From positions 88,967,684-89,031,683 of the forward strand of contig OW240921.1 in the NCBI GenBank assembly GCA_933207985.1: a stretch of 64,000 nucleotides of DNA. The letters run 5' to 3'. Positions 1 through 8,730 of this stretch are shown one piece after another. Under the pieces are notes generated by a model that saw only the letters and a list, made by a program, of their open reading frames with translations, was not told the DNA's origin and searched no databases. Made by a program: the position numbers and the translations under genes. The stretch is from Pelobates cultripes (Eukaryota; Chordata; Amphibia; Anura; Pelobatidae). Each line of letters starts with the position of its first letter. The first letter of the stretch is position 1.

Positions 1-380
1 TCTGTGTGTGTACGGACTCAGCAGAGTCTCTGTGTGTGTATGGACTCAGCAGTCTGTTTGTGTTTGTGTATGGACTCAGCAGAGTGTGTGTGCGTGTGTA
101 TGGACTCAGCAGAGTCTATGTGTGTGTGTGTATGGACTCAGCAATCTGTGTGTGTGTGTGTGTGTGTGTATGGACTCAGCAATCTGTGTGAGTGTGTGTG
201 TATGGACACAGCAGTCTGTGTGTGTGTATGGACACAGCAGTCTGTGTGTGTGTATGGACTCAGCAGTCTGTGTGTGTGTGTATGGACTTCGCAGTCTGTG
301 TGTGTGTATGGACTTCGCAGTCTGTGTGTGTGTATGGACTCAGCAGTCTGTGTGTGTGTGTATGGACTCCGCAGTCTATC
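1..380 (+). repeat. TG-rich minisatellite with a TGGACTCAGCAGTCTG core
   Basis: About a dozen tandem units of roughly 24-34 bp are seen, each a TATGGACTCAGCAGTCTG-like core followed by a (TG)n stretch of variable length. Variants include ACACAGCAG and ACTTCGCAG. All reading frames stay open for long stretches and give Cys/Val-rich translations, which is an artefact of the repeat. The array runs off the left edge of the window and appears to be the inside of the DNA transposon whose end is at 381-471, because the minisatellite at 19130-19900 has a closely related core and sits beside the same subterminal sequence. Confidence 0.9.
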
Positions 381-471
381 AATAATTAAAATTCCTGTGA
401 GTTGTTGTGTAGGAAGGGCCCCAGTGTATTGCTTTGCCCAGGGGCCCTTAACTCTGTTAAAATGGTACTGC
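381..471 (-). mobile_element. Terminal segment of a non-autonomous hAT-like element
   Basis: Read on the minus strand, this segment contains TTAACAG, then GGGCCCCTGGGCAAAGCA, then GGGGCCC, then CCTACACAAC and a TCACAGGAAT-like stretch. The same blocks occur in the same order at 18990-19080, and a shorter version (CCCTGGGCAAA, GGGCCCCC) is at the left end of the hAT-type element at 61961. The exact terminus near 466-471 is not fixed, since the partner end lies outside the window. The hAT assignment is inferred from the 61961 element, which has an 8-bp target duplication. Confidence 0.55.
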
Positions 472-680
472 TTGTGTGTGTCAGTGAGCTTCTATTTAGT
501 GAGCATGTGTGTCTCAGTGAGCTTGTCTTTAGTGAGCTTGTGTGTGTGTCCCTGAACTTCTTTGTAGTGAGCCTTCTGTTTATACAAGTGAGTGTCTGTA
601 GTAAGCTTGTGTGTGAGTCAGAGAGTTTTGTCTGTCAGTAAGCCTGTTTGCGCATGTCAGTGAGCTTGTGTGCTTACTGT
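472..680 (+). repeat. Degenerate minisatellite with a TCAGTGAGCTTGTGTG core
   Basis: The motif (C/T)AGTGAGC(T/A)TGTGTGTGTC recurs at irregular 20-30 bp spacing, with heavy divergence. It is distinct from the core at 1-380. No coding potential is seen. Confidence 0.65.
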
Positions 681-702
681 ACTATATATATATATATATA
701 TT
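681..702. repeat. (TA)n microsatellite
   Basis: An uninterrupted run of about ten TA dinucleotides sits between the degenerate minisatellite and a non-repetitive stretch (703-904) in which nothing is recognised. Confidence 0.9.
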
Positions 703-925
703 TTGACTTGTAGGAATGGCATACGTTTTTTTTCCAGGGCTGCTTTGGATTCCCAGAGATTCCCAGTTTGGCTCTGCCAGCGAGTGCACTTTACCGCTGA
801 ATAATCTGTGTGAGCTGCCGCACACTTTAGCCCTGTTACACGCGTCTGGGAGCTGCTGTTGACAGGTACTAGTAGTCTAGAGATTGGGGTATATTCTCAG
901 CTATCTGTATAATACAGATCTGTGT

Positions 926-1088
926 GTATAAAATATCCCGGGATAGTCAGTGCTTCCTGTATAGTGCTGCTCTCTGTCTTGGGATTATACAGAGAACAGC
1001 ACTATACAGGGAGCACTGAGTGTCCCAATTTATTATACACACAACCCTGTATTATACAGAGAGCACTGACTGTCCAGGGATATTATAC
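926..1088. repeat. Foldback (inverted repeat) sequence
   Basis: An inner hairpin has 31-base arms at 947-977 and 989-1019, which pair with two mismatches across an 11-base loop. An outer pair (about 926-952 with 1063-1088) is also complementary, so the whole block could form a compound hairpin. The motif TATACAGAGAGCACTGA recurs directly. This is MITE-like architecture, but no clean terminal repeats or target duplication could be assigned. Confidence 0.75.
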
Positions 1089-1173
1089 CCAGACAGTAAT
1101 TGATAGCTGTGCTGCAAAATGTCCTTGGAAATTTTTTTTCAAATGTTGGCAACTGTGGCACTGTATCAAGGAT

Positions 1174-1253
1174 AATGTGTTTGTTTTTTTAATAATCCCT
1201 GGTGGAAAATCATGATTCCTCCACCAGGTATTATTAAAAAAACAAAACACATT
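1174..1253. repeat. Hairpin of about 33-bp arms
   Basis: The arm at 1174-1206 is complementary to 1220-1253 over AATGTGTTTTG, a T-run, AATAATACCTGGTGGA and close variants. The loop is about 13 bases. The following GGGGGCGTGG-rich sequence (1257-1380) looks like the GC-rich end of another repeat. Confidence 0.75.
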
Positions 1254-1379
1254 GTGTCGGGGGCGTGGCTTAACATGTGACAGGGGCGTGGTCAAACTGC
1301 GGCGAGGGCGGGGTTAAATGTGCCCCCCTACTTTTGTCACTGGCCCTCCATGTGCCCCCCCGAAAAATGAATCCTAGAG

Positions 1380-1687
1380 ACGCCACTGCCTCCAGCTCCC
1401 CAGTGTAACTCTCGCGGCCAGCGTGTCGCGCGGAGTGTTGCCATGGTAACCCATGGCAACACTCTGACGGCCGCGGGTCTCGCGAGAGTTACACTGGGGA
1501 GCTGCTGGGAGGTGAGTAAGCGCTTGCTCTCCGCCCCCCCTGGGCCGCCGGGCTTGCAATGAGCCCGGCGGTCCTAGGAGGTATTATCGGCAATATCGGT
1601 ATCTGAATTGGCTGATACCGATATTGTCGAAAATACCGAATATTGGCCGATTATATCGGTAAAACCGATAATCGGTCGATCCCTAGT
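1380..1687 (+). mobile_element. Palindromic DNA-transposon fragment, copy A
   Basis: A near-perfect palindrome at 1394-1503 (centre GGTAACC) leads into GGTGAGTAAGCGCTTGC, a GCCCGGCGG stretch, and a terminal block of repeated CGATAT/CCGATA motifs ending CGGTCGATCCCTA. The terminal block resembles subterminal repeats of non-autonomous cut-and-paste elements. The matching left terminus is absent, so this is a fragment. A second copy lies at 2366-2689 with about 90 percent identity by eye. Confidence 0.65.
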
Positions 1688-2310
1688 GGATGCAGTGTGT
1701 TTGTGTAGTGTGTGTTGTGGATGCAGTGTGTGTTTGTGTAGTGTGTGTGTGGATGCAGTGTATGTTTATGTAGTGTGTGTGTGGATGCAGTGTGTATTAG
1801 TGTAGTGTGTATATAATGAAAGCAGAGTGTTTGTGTAGTGTGTGGGTAGTGTGCGTAAAGTGAATGCAGTATATACTAAATGCAAAGTGTGTGTGTTTGT
1901 GTAGTGTGTGTATATAATGAATGTAGTGTGTTTATATAATGCAGAGTGTGTGTTTGTATAGTGTGTATATAATGCAGTGTGTTTGTGTAGTGTGCATTAT
2001 ATAAACACACTATGCAAACACACACTGCATTATATACACACACTGCACACACACTGCATTATATACACGCACACTACACACACACTGCATTATATACACG
2101 CATATTACACACACACTGCATTATTTACACGCACATTACACACACAATGCATTATATACACGCACACTACACACACACACTGCATTATATACACACACAC
2201 TACACACACACTGCATTATATACACAGTGTGTTTGTGTAGTGTATGTGTATATAATGGAGTGTGTGTGTGAGGGGGCATGTGTATATAATGGAGTGTGTG
2301 TGTGAGGGGG
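1688..2310. repeat. Inverted minisatellite, strand-switching about 32-bp units
   Basis: Units of GTGTAGTGTGTATATAATGCAGTGTG type run on the plus strand from 1688 to about 1990. From about 2003 to 2228 the array is the reverse complement (CTGCATTATATACACGCACAC), and it switches back near 2228-2310. Units are close to 32 bp in the right-hand part. The open frames here are repeat artefacts. It separates the two palindromic copies A and B. Confidence 0.85.
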
Positions 2311-2365
2311 ATATGACAGACCCTGGTGGTCCAGTGGTATTGGCTGACCTGGGGGGAGCGGGCAT

Positions 2366-2689
2366 CAAGCGCTTACTCACCTCCCAGCAGCTCCTCCAGC
2401 TCCCCAGTGTAACTCTCGCGGCCAGCGTGTCGCCCGGAGCATTGCCATGGTAACCCATGGCAACACTCTGACGGCCGCGGGTCTCGCAAGAGTTACACTG
2501 GGGAGCTGCTGGGAGGTGAGTAAGCGCTTGCTCTCCGCCCCCCAGGGCCGCCGGGCTTGTAATGAGCCCGGCGGTCCTAGGAGGTATAATCGGCAATATC
2601 GGTATCTGAATTGGCCGATACCGATATTGTCGAAAATACCGAATATCGGGCGATTATATCGGTAAAACCGATAATCGGTCGATCCCTAC
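2366..2689 (+). mobile_element. Palindromic DNA-transposon fragment, copy B
   Basis: This is homologous to 1380-1687, with the same central palindrome and the same CGATA-rich end finishing CGGTCGATCCCTA. The palindrome extends further here: CAAGCGCTTACTCACCTCCC on the left is matched by GGGAGGTGAGTAAGCGCTTG on the right, giving arms of roughly 75-80 bp between 2366 and 2531. It probably preserves more of the parent element than copy A. Confidence 0.65.
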
Positions 2690-2699
2690 TTGATAGAGT

Positions 2700-3290
2700 T
2701 CCTCTGTGGATGTGTCTAGTGTAGACCGTTCCGTATATGTAAATACAAAAGAGGTAGAGGCGACTAATGGTATAGTATGAAAGTTCAGAGTGTGATAGGT
2801 AACAAAAAGTAAAGAACTCACATTCAAGAGAGCTATGGCCAGCTCTGGTGTGGATTGCGTACAGCGGTATAATCCCCGCTTATGGGATATGTAGGGAGGG
2901 GGTCTCCGTCAACACCGTCTGGTAGTCCAGAACTCGGAAAAGAAAGACATAAAGCAACAATAGTGCTCTCAATTTTGATGTGGTTCAATGCGCAGATAAG
3001 AAGAGGTAAAAAACTCACATTTGAGGGAGCTATGGCCAGCTCTGGTGTGGATAGCGTACAGCGGTATAATCCCCGCTTATAGGATATGTAGCGGCGATAC
3101 GTCTGTCAGCACCATCTGGTGATCCAAGGCTCCAATATAGAAGAATAAAAAGCAGCAATAGTGCTCTCAATTGTGATAGGTTAAGAGAGTAGTAGAGAAA
3201 ATAAAATAATACTCACAAAGATAGAGCAGAGGTACTGCTCTATGGATAGGCGCTGGTGGTATGATCCCCACCTAGGATTTCTTGGAGTAC
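2700..3290 (+). repeat. Tandem repeat of about 197 bp, three diverged units
   Basis: The block AGCTATGGCCAGCTCTGGTG occurs at 2831 and 3028, followed each time by GCGTACAGCGGTATAATCCC and later by AGCAATAGTGCTCTC. A third, more diverged unit begins near 3211 (ACTCACAAAG, then GCTCTATGGATAGGCGCTGG). Period is about 197-199 bp. No protein homology was recognised. Confidence 0.8.
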
Positions 3291-3295
3291 TGGAA

Positions 3296-3302
3296 AAAAA
3301 AA

Positions 3303-3350
<48 letters not shown>
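3296..3350. repeat. A-run and (TA)n microsatellite
   Basis: A poly-A run of about eleven bases is followed by about 45 bp of nearly uninterrupted TA. Confidence 0.9.
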
Positions 3351-3352
<2 letters not shown>

Positions 3353-4455
3353 GGTTGCTATAGGGACAGTCAAAATTAGCTGACAGCAGGGAAGAATTAG
3401 AGGGAAGGACAATAAGAATAGAACAATTGTATACCTAAGGGTGTAAGGAAAAAGAAAATCACAAGGACTGGTGGAAAAATGTATATTGAAACCAATAAGG
3501 ATTTAGTGACAGTGACCAGGATGAAAATAAGAATAACAGAAAGTCATAAAAATGTTAAAGGCAACCTACCAAACTAAATTATAGTTAGCACAGAATGGCT
3601 CCAGATATTTTTTTTTCATTTGTTGTAGAAACTAATTATTGGTTGTCATTGACATGCAATAAAATCATTAACACATTACAAACTGACATTAGCACAAAAT
3701 GCAGACACAGTTTACCCACATTGCTCATGTCTTAGAAATGCCTTGTAAAACATTTTACGAGAAAAGCACTTTATTTATAGACACACAAAGCAAATAATGT
3801 ACAAATGCAGGATGTAAAAAGACCCAAGCAAATAAATCATAATTTATTTGAAAACGTAATTTCGTAACAAATTACATTTTAGAATACTAAACTTTGCTAT
3901 TATATATGAAATATACATTAAACCCCACATATTTCCTGTTTATAAAATGATAAGCTGGATTTACGATTTACAAAAAAAAAATCAATGTTTAAGTCACTGC
4001 ACATTATATTTCTTCTTTTAGAATGATGCAATATTTCCGCCAACATGTAATTAATATTATCCAAGCAAGGTAAGTTTTCTATCCATTTTTCAACTTGAAT
4101 TTTGACATGTAGTCAACCTGACATGTCCTATTTGGGGCTATATATCATCTACCAGTATTGTATCATAACCTCTTTTAACACAGGGCTATTGTGGAAAATG
4201 TTCAGAGTTACTGCAAGTTTTATTCTAAAACGGTCAAAGTGAAAATATTATCCAACTTTCCTATTGTTACACATTTGTTGTTTCCTTACATTTGCAGTTC
4301 CTTTCCTATTCTTTATAATTTTCTACAATTTAAATGTTCATGAATAAATCTTTATTTTTACTAACTATAATTCAAACATAAAAATATACTATATTTCATC
4401 TGCAATTAAATTTTTTTTTTTAATGTGCGTTACATGTTTATTTAATCACAATCTG
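3351..4455. other. AT-rich non-coding stretch
   Basis: About 1.1 kb of AT-rich sequence with homopolymer runs. No open frame of interest, no clear repeat boundaries and no recognised element. Confidence 0.6.
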
Positions 4456-4596
4456 CTTTTAGAAGGGCTGCCTTAATCAATTTGGAGCCCTTTATAATAC
4501 CACTGGCAAGGACCCCATGCATTCTCAACCAGACACATTATACATATACACACATGAATATACACCAATACAAATTTCCAGATACCAATACACATA
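4456..4596 (+). mobile_element. Possible hAT-like end and CA-rich array, left part
   Basis: The block AGGGCTGCCTTAATC, TTTGGAGCCC and GGCAAGGACCCC resembles the subterminal pattern seen at 18990 and 61961, and it is followed by a CA-rich array. The array is interrupted by the solo LTR at 4597-5468 and resumes at 5469-5680. The opposite end was not found, so the assignment is weak. Confidence 0.35.
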
Positions 4597-5468
4597 TGTG
4601 GCGAACAGAACCTCGCCACAGGCTTTTGGAGGGGCCTGCTTGCCAGCCTCCTGCCAAAAGACTATGGGCTAGGTCAGCGACTGTAAAAATATTTTGTTCT
4701 CTCTGGTTTGGCACTTTCCATAGAACCGAACGCTAGCTCACTGGCGGCCGTTCGCATGGACCAAAACTGCAAATAGACTTCAGGGGGACTTAGCCGCGAA
4801 TAACCAGGAACTATTTTCGGCATGAGAACTTTGTGGTTCCCGGTCGGTCCCCAGCGGCATTTAGCCGCGATTCTATGGAACTTTTTTGGGCATGGGACCA
4901 TGCTTGCGGTTGGCCAAAACTATGACTTCCAGGAAATTCCTGAACTCCTGAACCGATCTGGGTGAATTTTGGACATGTTGTTTCCCCGGATCGAGGCTAT
5001 CTGGGGATTTAACTTTTGTGGGGGTTTTGTATGTACTTTTGGGGTTTTATAACAATTTGTGTTTTTTGTGTCTGGAGATAATTGAGTTAGTACAGTTCCT
5101 GACTCTATTATCTCCCCGGCTGAGGGGAGGGCTTGTATGATTATGTATGTTAGTGTCCTGTACTTGAACAAACTTTGTCATTGGTCTGTAACTTTGTACT
5201 GTAGTCTTCCATCAGGTTCGAGGGGGGAGAACCCCTTGCATGTCATAAAAGGCCAAGTGTGGTCCCATTAAATTCAGTTCATCTTCTCCCTCAACACAGA
5301 GCCTTGTCTCGTGATTGTAGGAAACAGCAATACCAGCTATAATCACCAGCTTTGTAAGAGCTACATTGCTATACCTGGTGTCCAGTGCGGTGCTTATGGT
5401 ACTCGTCGACAGCTCGGAAGCAGCGATTGGCGGAGGCACCCAGTCGGGGTGCCAGGCAGTCCGTCACA
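4597..5468 (+). mobile_element. Solo LTR, TSD ACATA
   Basis: The sequence starts TGTGGCGAAC and ends CAGTCCGTCACA, and is flanked on both sides by the 5-bp duplication ACATA (4592-4596 and 5469-5473). Length is 872 bp. A TATA-like CATAAAAGG at 5244-5252 sits in the expected position for the U3/R junction. A palindromic GAGATAATTGAGT / ATTATCTCCCC pair lies near 5072-5113. No internal domain accompanies it, so it is the product of LTR-LTR recombination. The 5' 70 bases are clearly homologous to the minus-strand LTR at 22082-23002. A Gypsy-type origin is likely from the 5-bp duplication and size, but not proven. Confidence 0.88.
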
Positions 5469-5680
5469 ACATAGATATGTATCCCTGACACACAAAAACA
5501 CACACTGACTGATATACAATCACACACTGCCAAACACACACACTGACAGAGGTATAATTACTCACATGTTGACACACACTCATGCATTCCTAGACCTACA
5601 CTCACAGACACACTCACTGATTTCTAGAAACACACTCATTCTCAGATATGCAATTTCACAGGAAAATATAGGAATGCTGG
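5469..5680 (+). repeat. CA-rich degenerate array
   Basis: Repeats of ACACACACTGAC, CACTCACAGACACAC and similar continue the array seen before the LTR insertion. The core ACACACTGACAGA resembles the array inside the hAT-type element at 61961. Confidence 0.6.
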
Positions 5681-6316
5681 CTGCTCACTGAATTCATCCT
5701 AAATCTCAAGTAAGTATACAGTTCTGGCACCTACGTATTAGCCATCCACTGCAAAATTTAACTAATGGTAAAAATCAGGGTGCAAGAGTTTACTTGAAAA
5801 AGACAACAGCTCAAATTCTTTGCCTTGATGTTACAAACTCTGTTTAAGAAGATATATGTATTATTTTGTGAATACAGGGAGGGGAAAGGATGGGCGAGTG
5901 AGGATTTTCTTTCTAAGAGCCCAGTGTTTTTCTTTTGAGTATTGAATATTTGTTTTTGTTCCATCCTGTAGAAGAGAATCAATCAGTAGACAATAATAAG
6001 CTAAGACCATCAGACTGGAGAATTTAAAGATTTAAGTATTGGCTGAACAAGTCTTAATAATCCATGGGTAATTTTAAATGGTCACTTTAAACATTCATTT
6101 TAATGATATGGTGTTTGGTATAAAAAAAGTTATGTTTTATTGATTTACTCTTTTTAAACATTTTTGCTTATGGGATACGATCCAGGGCTTAAACCAGTTT
6201 CTCAGTTTTTGATATTCATTCCATATTTTGTGGTTTCTTTTTCATGATTTCTCACTCAGATTACAGGTATCTTAAAACAGACAATATATTTGGTGGATAG
6301 GTTCATTTATCATATA
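5681..6316. other. AT-rich non-coding stretch
   Basis: No convincing open frame and no recognised repeat. It forms the left flank of the Tc1 insertion. Confidence 0.55.
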
Positions 6317-7862
6317 CAGGGAGTGCAGAATTATTAGGCAAGTTGTATTTTTGAGGATTAATTTTATTATTGAACAACAACCATGTTCTCAATGAACCCA
6401 AAAAACTCATTAATATCAAGCTGAATATTTTTGGAAGTAGTTTTTAGTTTGTTTTTAGTTATAGCTATGTTAGGGGGATATCTGTGTGTGCAGGTGACTA
6501 TTACTGTGCATAATTATTAGGCAACTTAACAAAAAGCAAATATATACCCATTTCAATTATTTATTATTACCAGTGAAACCAATATAACATCTCAACATTC
6601 ACAAATATACATTCTGACATTCAAAAACAAAACAAAAACAAATCAGTGACCAATATAGCCACCTTTCTTTGCAAGGACACTCAAAAGCCTGCCATCCATG
6701 GATTCTGTCAGTGTTTTGATCTGTTCACCATCAACATTGCGTGCAGCAGCAACCACAGCCTCCCAGACACTGTTCAGAGGTGTACTGTTTTCCCTCCTTG
6801 TAAATCTCACATTTGATGATGGACCACAGGTTCTCAATGGGGTTCAGATCAGGTGAACAAGGAGGCTGTGGTTTTCTTCTTTTATACCCTTTCTTGCCAG
6901 CCACGCTGTGGAGTACTTGGACGCGTGTGATGGAGCATTGTCCTACATGAAAATCATGTTTTTCTTGAAGGATGCAGACTTCTTCCTGTACCACTGCTTG
7001 AAGGTGTCTTCCAGGAACTGGCAGTAGGACTGGGAGTTGAGCTTGACTCCATCCTCAACCCGAAAAGGCCCCACAAGCTCATCTTTGATGATACCAGCCC
7101 AAACCAGTACTCCACCTCCACCTTGCTGGCGTCTGAGTGGGACTGGAGCTCTCTGCCCTTTACCAATCCAGCCACGGGCCCATCCATCTGGCCCATCAAG
7201 ACTCACTCTCATTTCATCAGTCCATAAAACCTTAGAAAAATCAGTCTTGAGATATTTCTTGGCCCAGTCTTGACGTTTCAGCTTGTGTGTCTTGTTCAGT
7301 GGTGGTCGTCTTTCAGCCTTTCTTACCTTGGCCATGTCTCTGAGTATTGCACACCTTGTGCTTTGGGCACTCCAGTGATGTTGCAGCTCTGAAATATGGC
7401 CAAACTGGTGGCAAGTGGCATCGTGGCAGCTGCACGCTTGACTTTTCTCAGTTCATGGGCAGTTATTTTGCGCCTTGGTTTTCCCACACGCTTCTTGCGA
7501 CCCTGTTGACTATTTTGAATGAAACGCTTGATTGTTCGATGATCACGCTTCAGAAGCTTGGCAATTTTAAGAGTGCTGCATCCCTCTGCAAGATATCTCA
7601 CTATTTTGACTTTTCTGAGCCTGTCAAGTCCTTCTTTTGACCCATTTTGCCAAAGGAAAGGAAGTTGCCTAATAATTATGCACACCTGATATAGGGTGTT
7701 GATGTCATTAGACCACACCCCTTCTCATTACAGAGATGCACATCACCTAATATGCTTAATTGGTAGTAGGCTTTCGAGCCTATACAGCTTGGAGTAAGAC
7801 AACATGCATAAAGAGGATGATGTGGTCAAAATACTCATTTGCTAATAATTCTGCACTCCCTG
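6317..7862 (-). mobile_element. Full-length Tc1-like transposon, TSD TA
   Basis: Terminal inverted repeats begin CAGGGAGTGCAGAATTATTA on the left and end TAATTCTGCACTCCCTG on the right, with TA dinucleotides outside both ends. Length is 1546 bp. Internal copies of TAATTATTAGGCAAC near both ends (6512 and 7667) give the nested inverted repeats seen in some Tc1 families. The transposase lies on the minus strand and is broken. The family is familiar from many vertebrate genomes. It inserted next to, and now truncates, the piggyBac fragment at 7866. Confidence 0.92.
6643..7645 (-). pseudogene. Tc1-like transposase, broken
   Basis: Homology covers nearly the whole family length of about 330 residues, but in several frames. 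The N-terminal helix-turn-helix part (KIVRYLAEGCSTLKIAKLL, then HRTIKRFIQNSQQGRKKR) is at about 7330-7610. The catalytic part has WTDEMRVSLDGP, VLVWAGIIKDELVG and [14 protein letters not shown]. Visible lesions are single-base losses in A-runs near 7603 and 7365, a stop immediately before the second catalytic Asp (DNAPSH region, near 6944), and small indels near 6870 and 6780. The element could be mobilised only in trans. Confidence 0.9.
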
Positions 7863-7865
7863 TAT

Positions 7866-8690
7866 ATACATTTTTTTGAGGAGTATAAACTTCAGTAAAT
7901 TTGTGCTGAAGATGGTCTACCAGTGGGTGTATTTTATGAAGCCTATCATATTGGGTGTGATCTCTGGGGTGACAGAGGGTATTGTCATTGAAATGTAAGT
8001 ATCTCAGCAGCAGCTCAAATCTTGTTCTAGACATGGTTTGAGAGTACACTCGACTAGAACAGATTGGGTTGGTGCTCCAGTAAGAGCAAATTGATGGCTT
8101 CTTTATAATCCCCATGAGAATTGTAAGAGCCCAGAATTTTTTAAGTTCAGCGACATCTGTGGGATGCCAAGCACACTCCTCCCTGACTGCATAGCTATCT
8201 GGATTGGTATCAATAAATTGGGTAGCATATAAATTAGTCTGGGGAGCAATCTCCTCCCACATGGTATCCCCTAAAAATAGCTCCATATATTGCATAGGGG
8301 AGAAGTCATCCACATTGACATTAATGCCTGTGTTGGCACTAAAAGGGGTGATTTGGGGCTCAGCTAACTGTGGAGAAACCTGTTCCTCCTCCACATTCGG
8401 CGTAGCAGAGAAAGCACAGCTTCTTTTTGCAGCCAGCTCACACACAGATGACATGTCAGAAAACTGACCTGGGTCAAAATCGGACGCAGTGTCAGTGGCG
8501 TCAGAGTCTGGCTAACACAGAGTTACTAACACACAATTTTTTTTTATTTTATACTAAAAACAGACTAAAACTGATAAAAACAGACTAAATGAGACTAAAA
8601 CTTCTGTTAGCAGCAATCTGTAAACTAACTCCTGCAAAAAGAATCTAACTGGAGATTTGGGGGAAGGATACTGACTAACAGAAATTTGCT
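7866..8690 (-). pseudogene. Truncated piggyBac transposase copy with 5' leader
   Basis: The minus strand from about 8513 to 7885 encodes a protein closely matching the N-terminal 40 percent of the intact transposase at 8731-10401, including FSPMQYMELFLGDTMWEE, CAWHPTDVAELKKFWALT and SYWSTNPICSS. The first 20 or so residues are deleted (junction near 8512). The reading ends just before the first catalytic Asp, where the Tc1 element abuts at 7863. The region 8514-8690 matches the leader of the intact copy (10402-10560), including AACTAACTCCTG and GGAGATTTGGGGGAAGGA. It is an older copy in the same orientation, about 1.9 kb from its sister. Confidence 0.88.
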
Positions 8691-8730
8691 GCTTTCAAAA
8701 TAAACAAAAAAAATAAATCAGGAACAAGTA

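Noticed and set aside
1..380. CRISPR-like array of regular repeats
   Set aside because: Units are contiguous with simple TG spacers, the sequence is eukaryotic and no cas genes exist.
4..555. 183-codon Cys/Val-rich open frame and overlapping frames
   Set aside because: All frames of the minisatellite stay open. The translation is a repeat artefact with no protein character.
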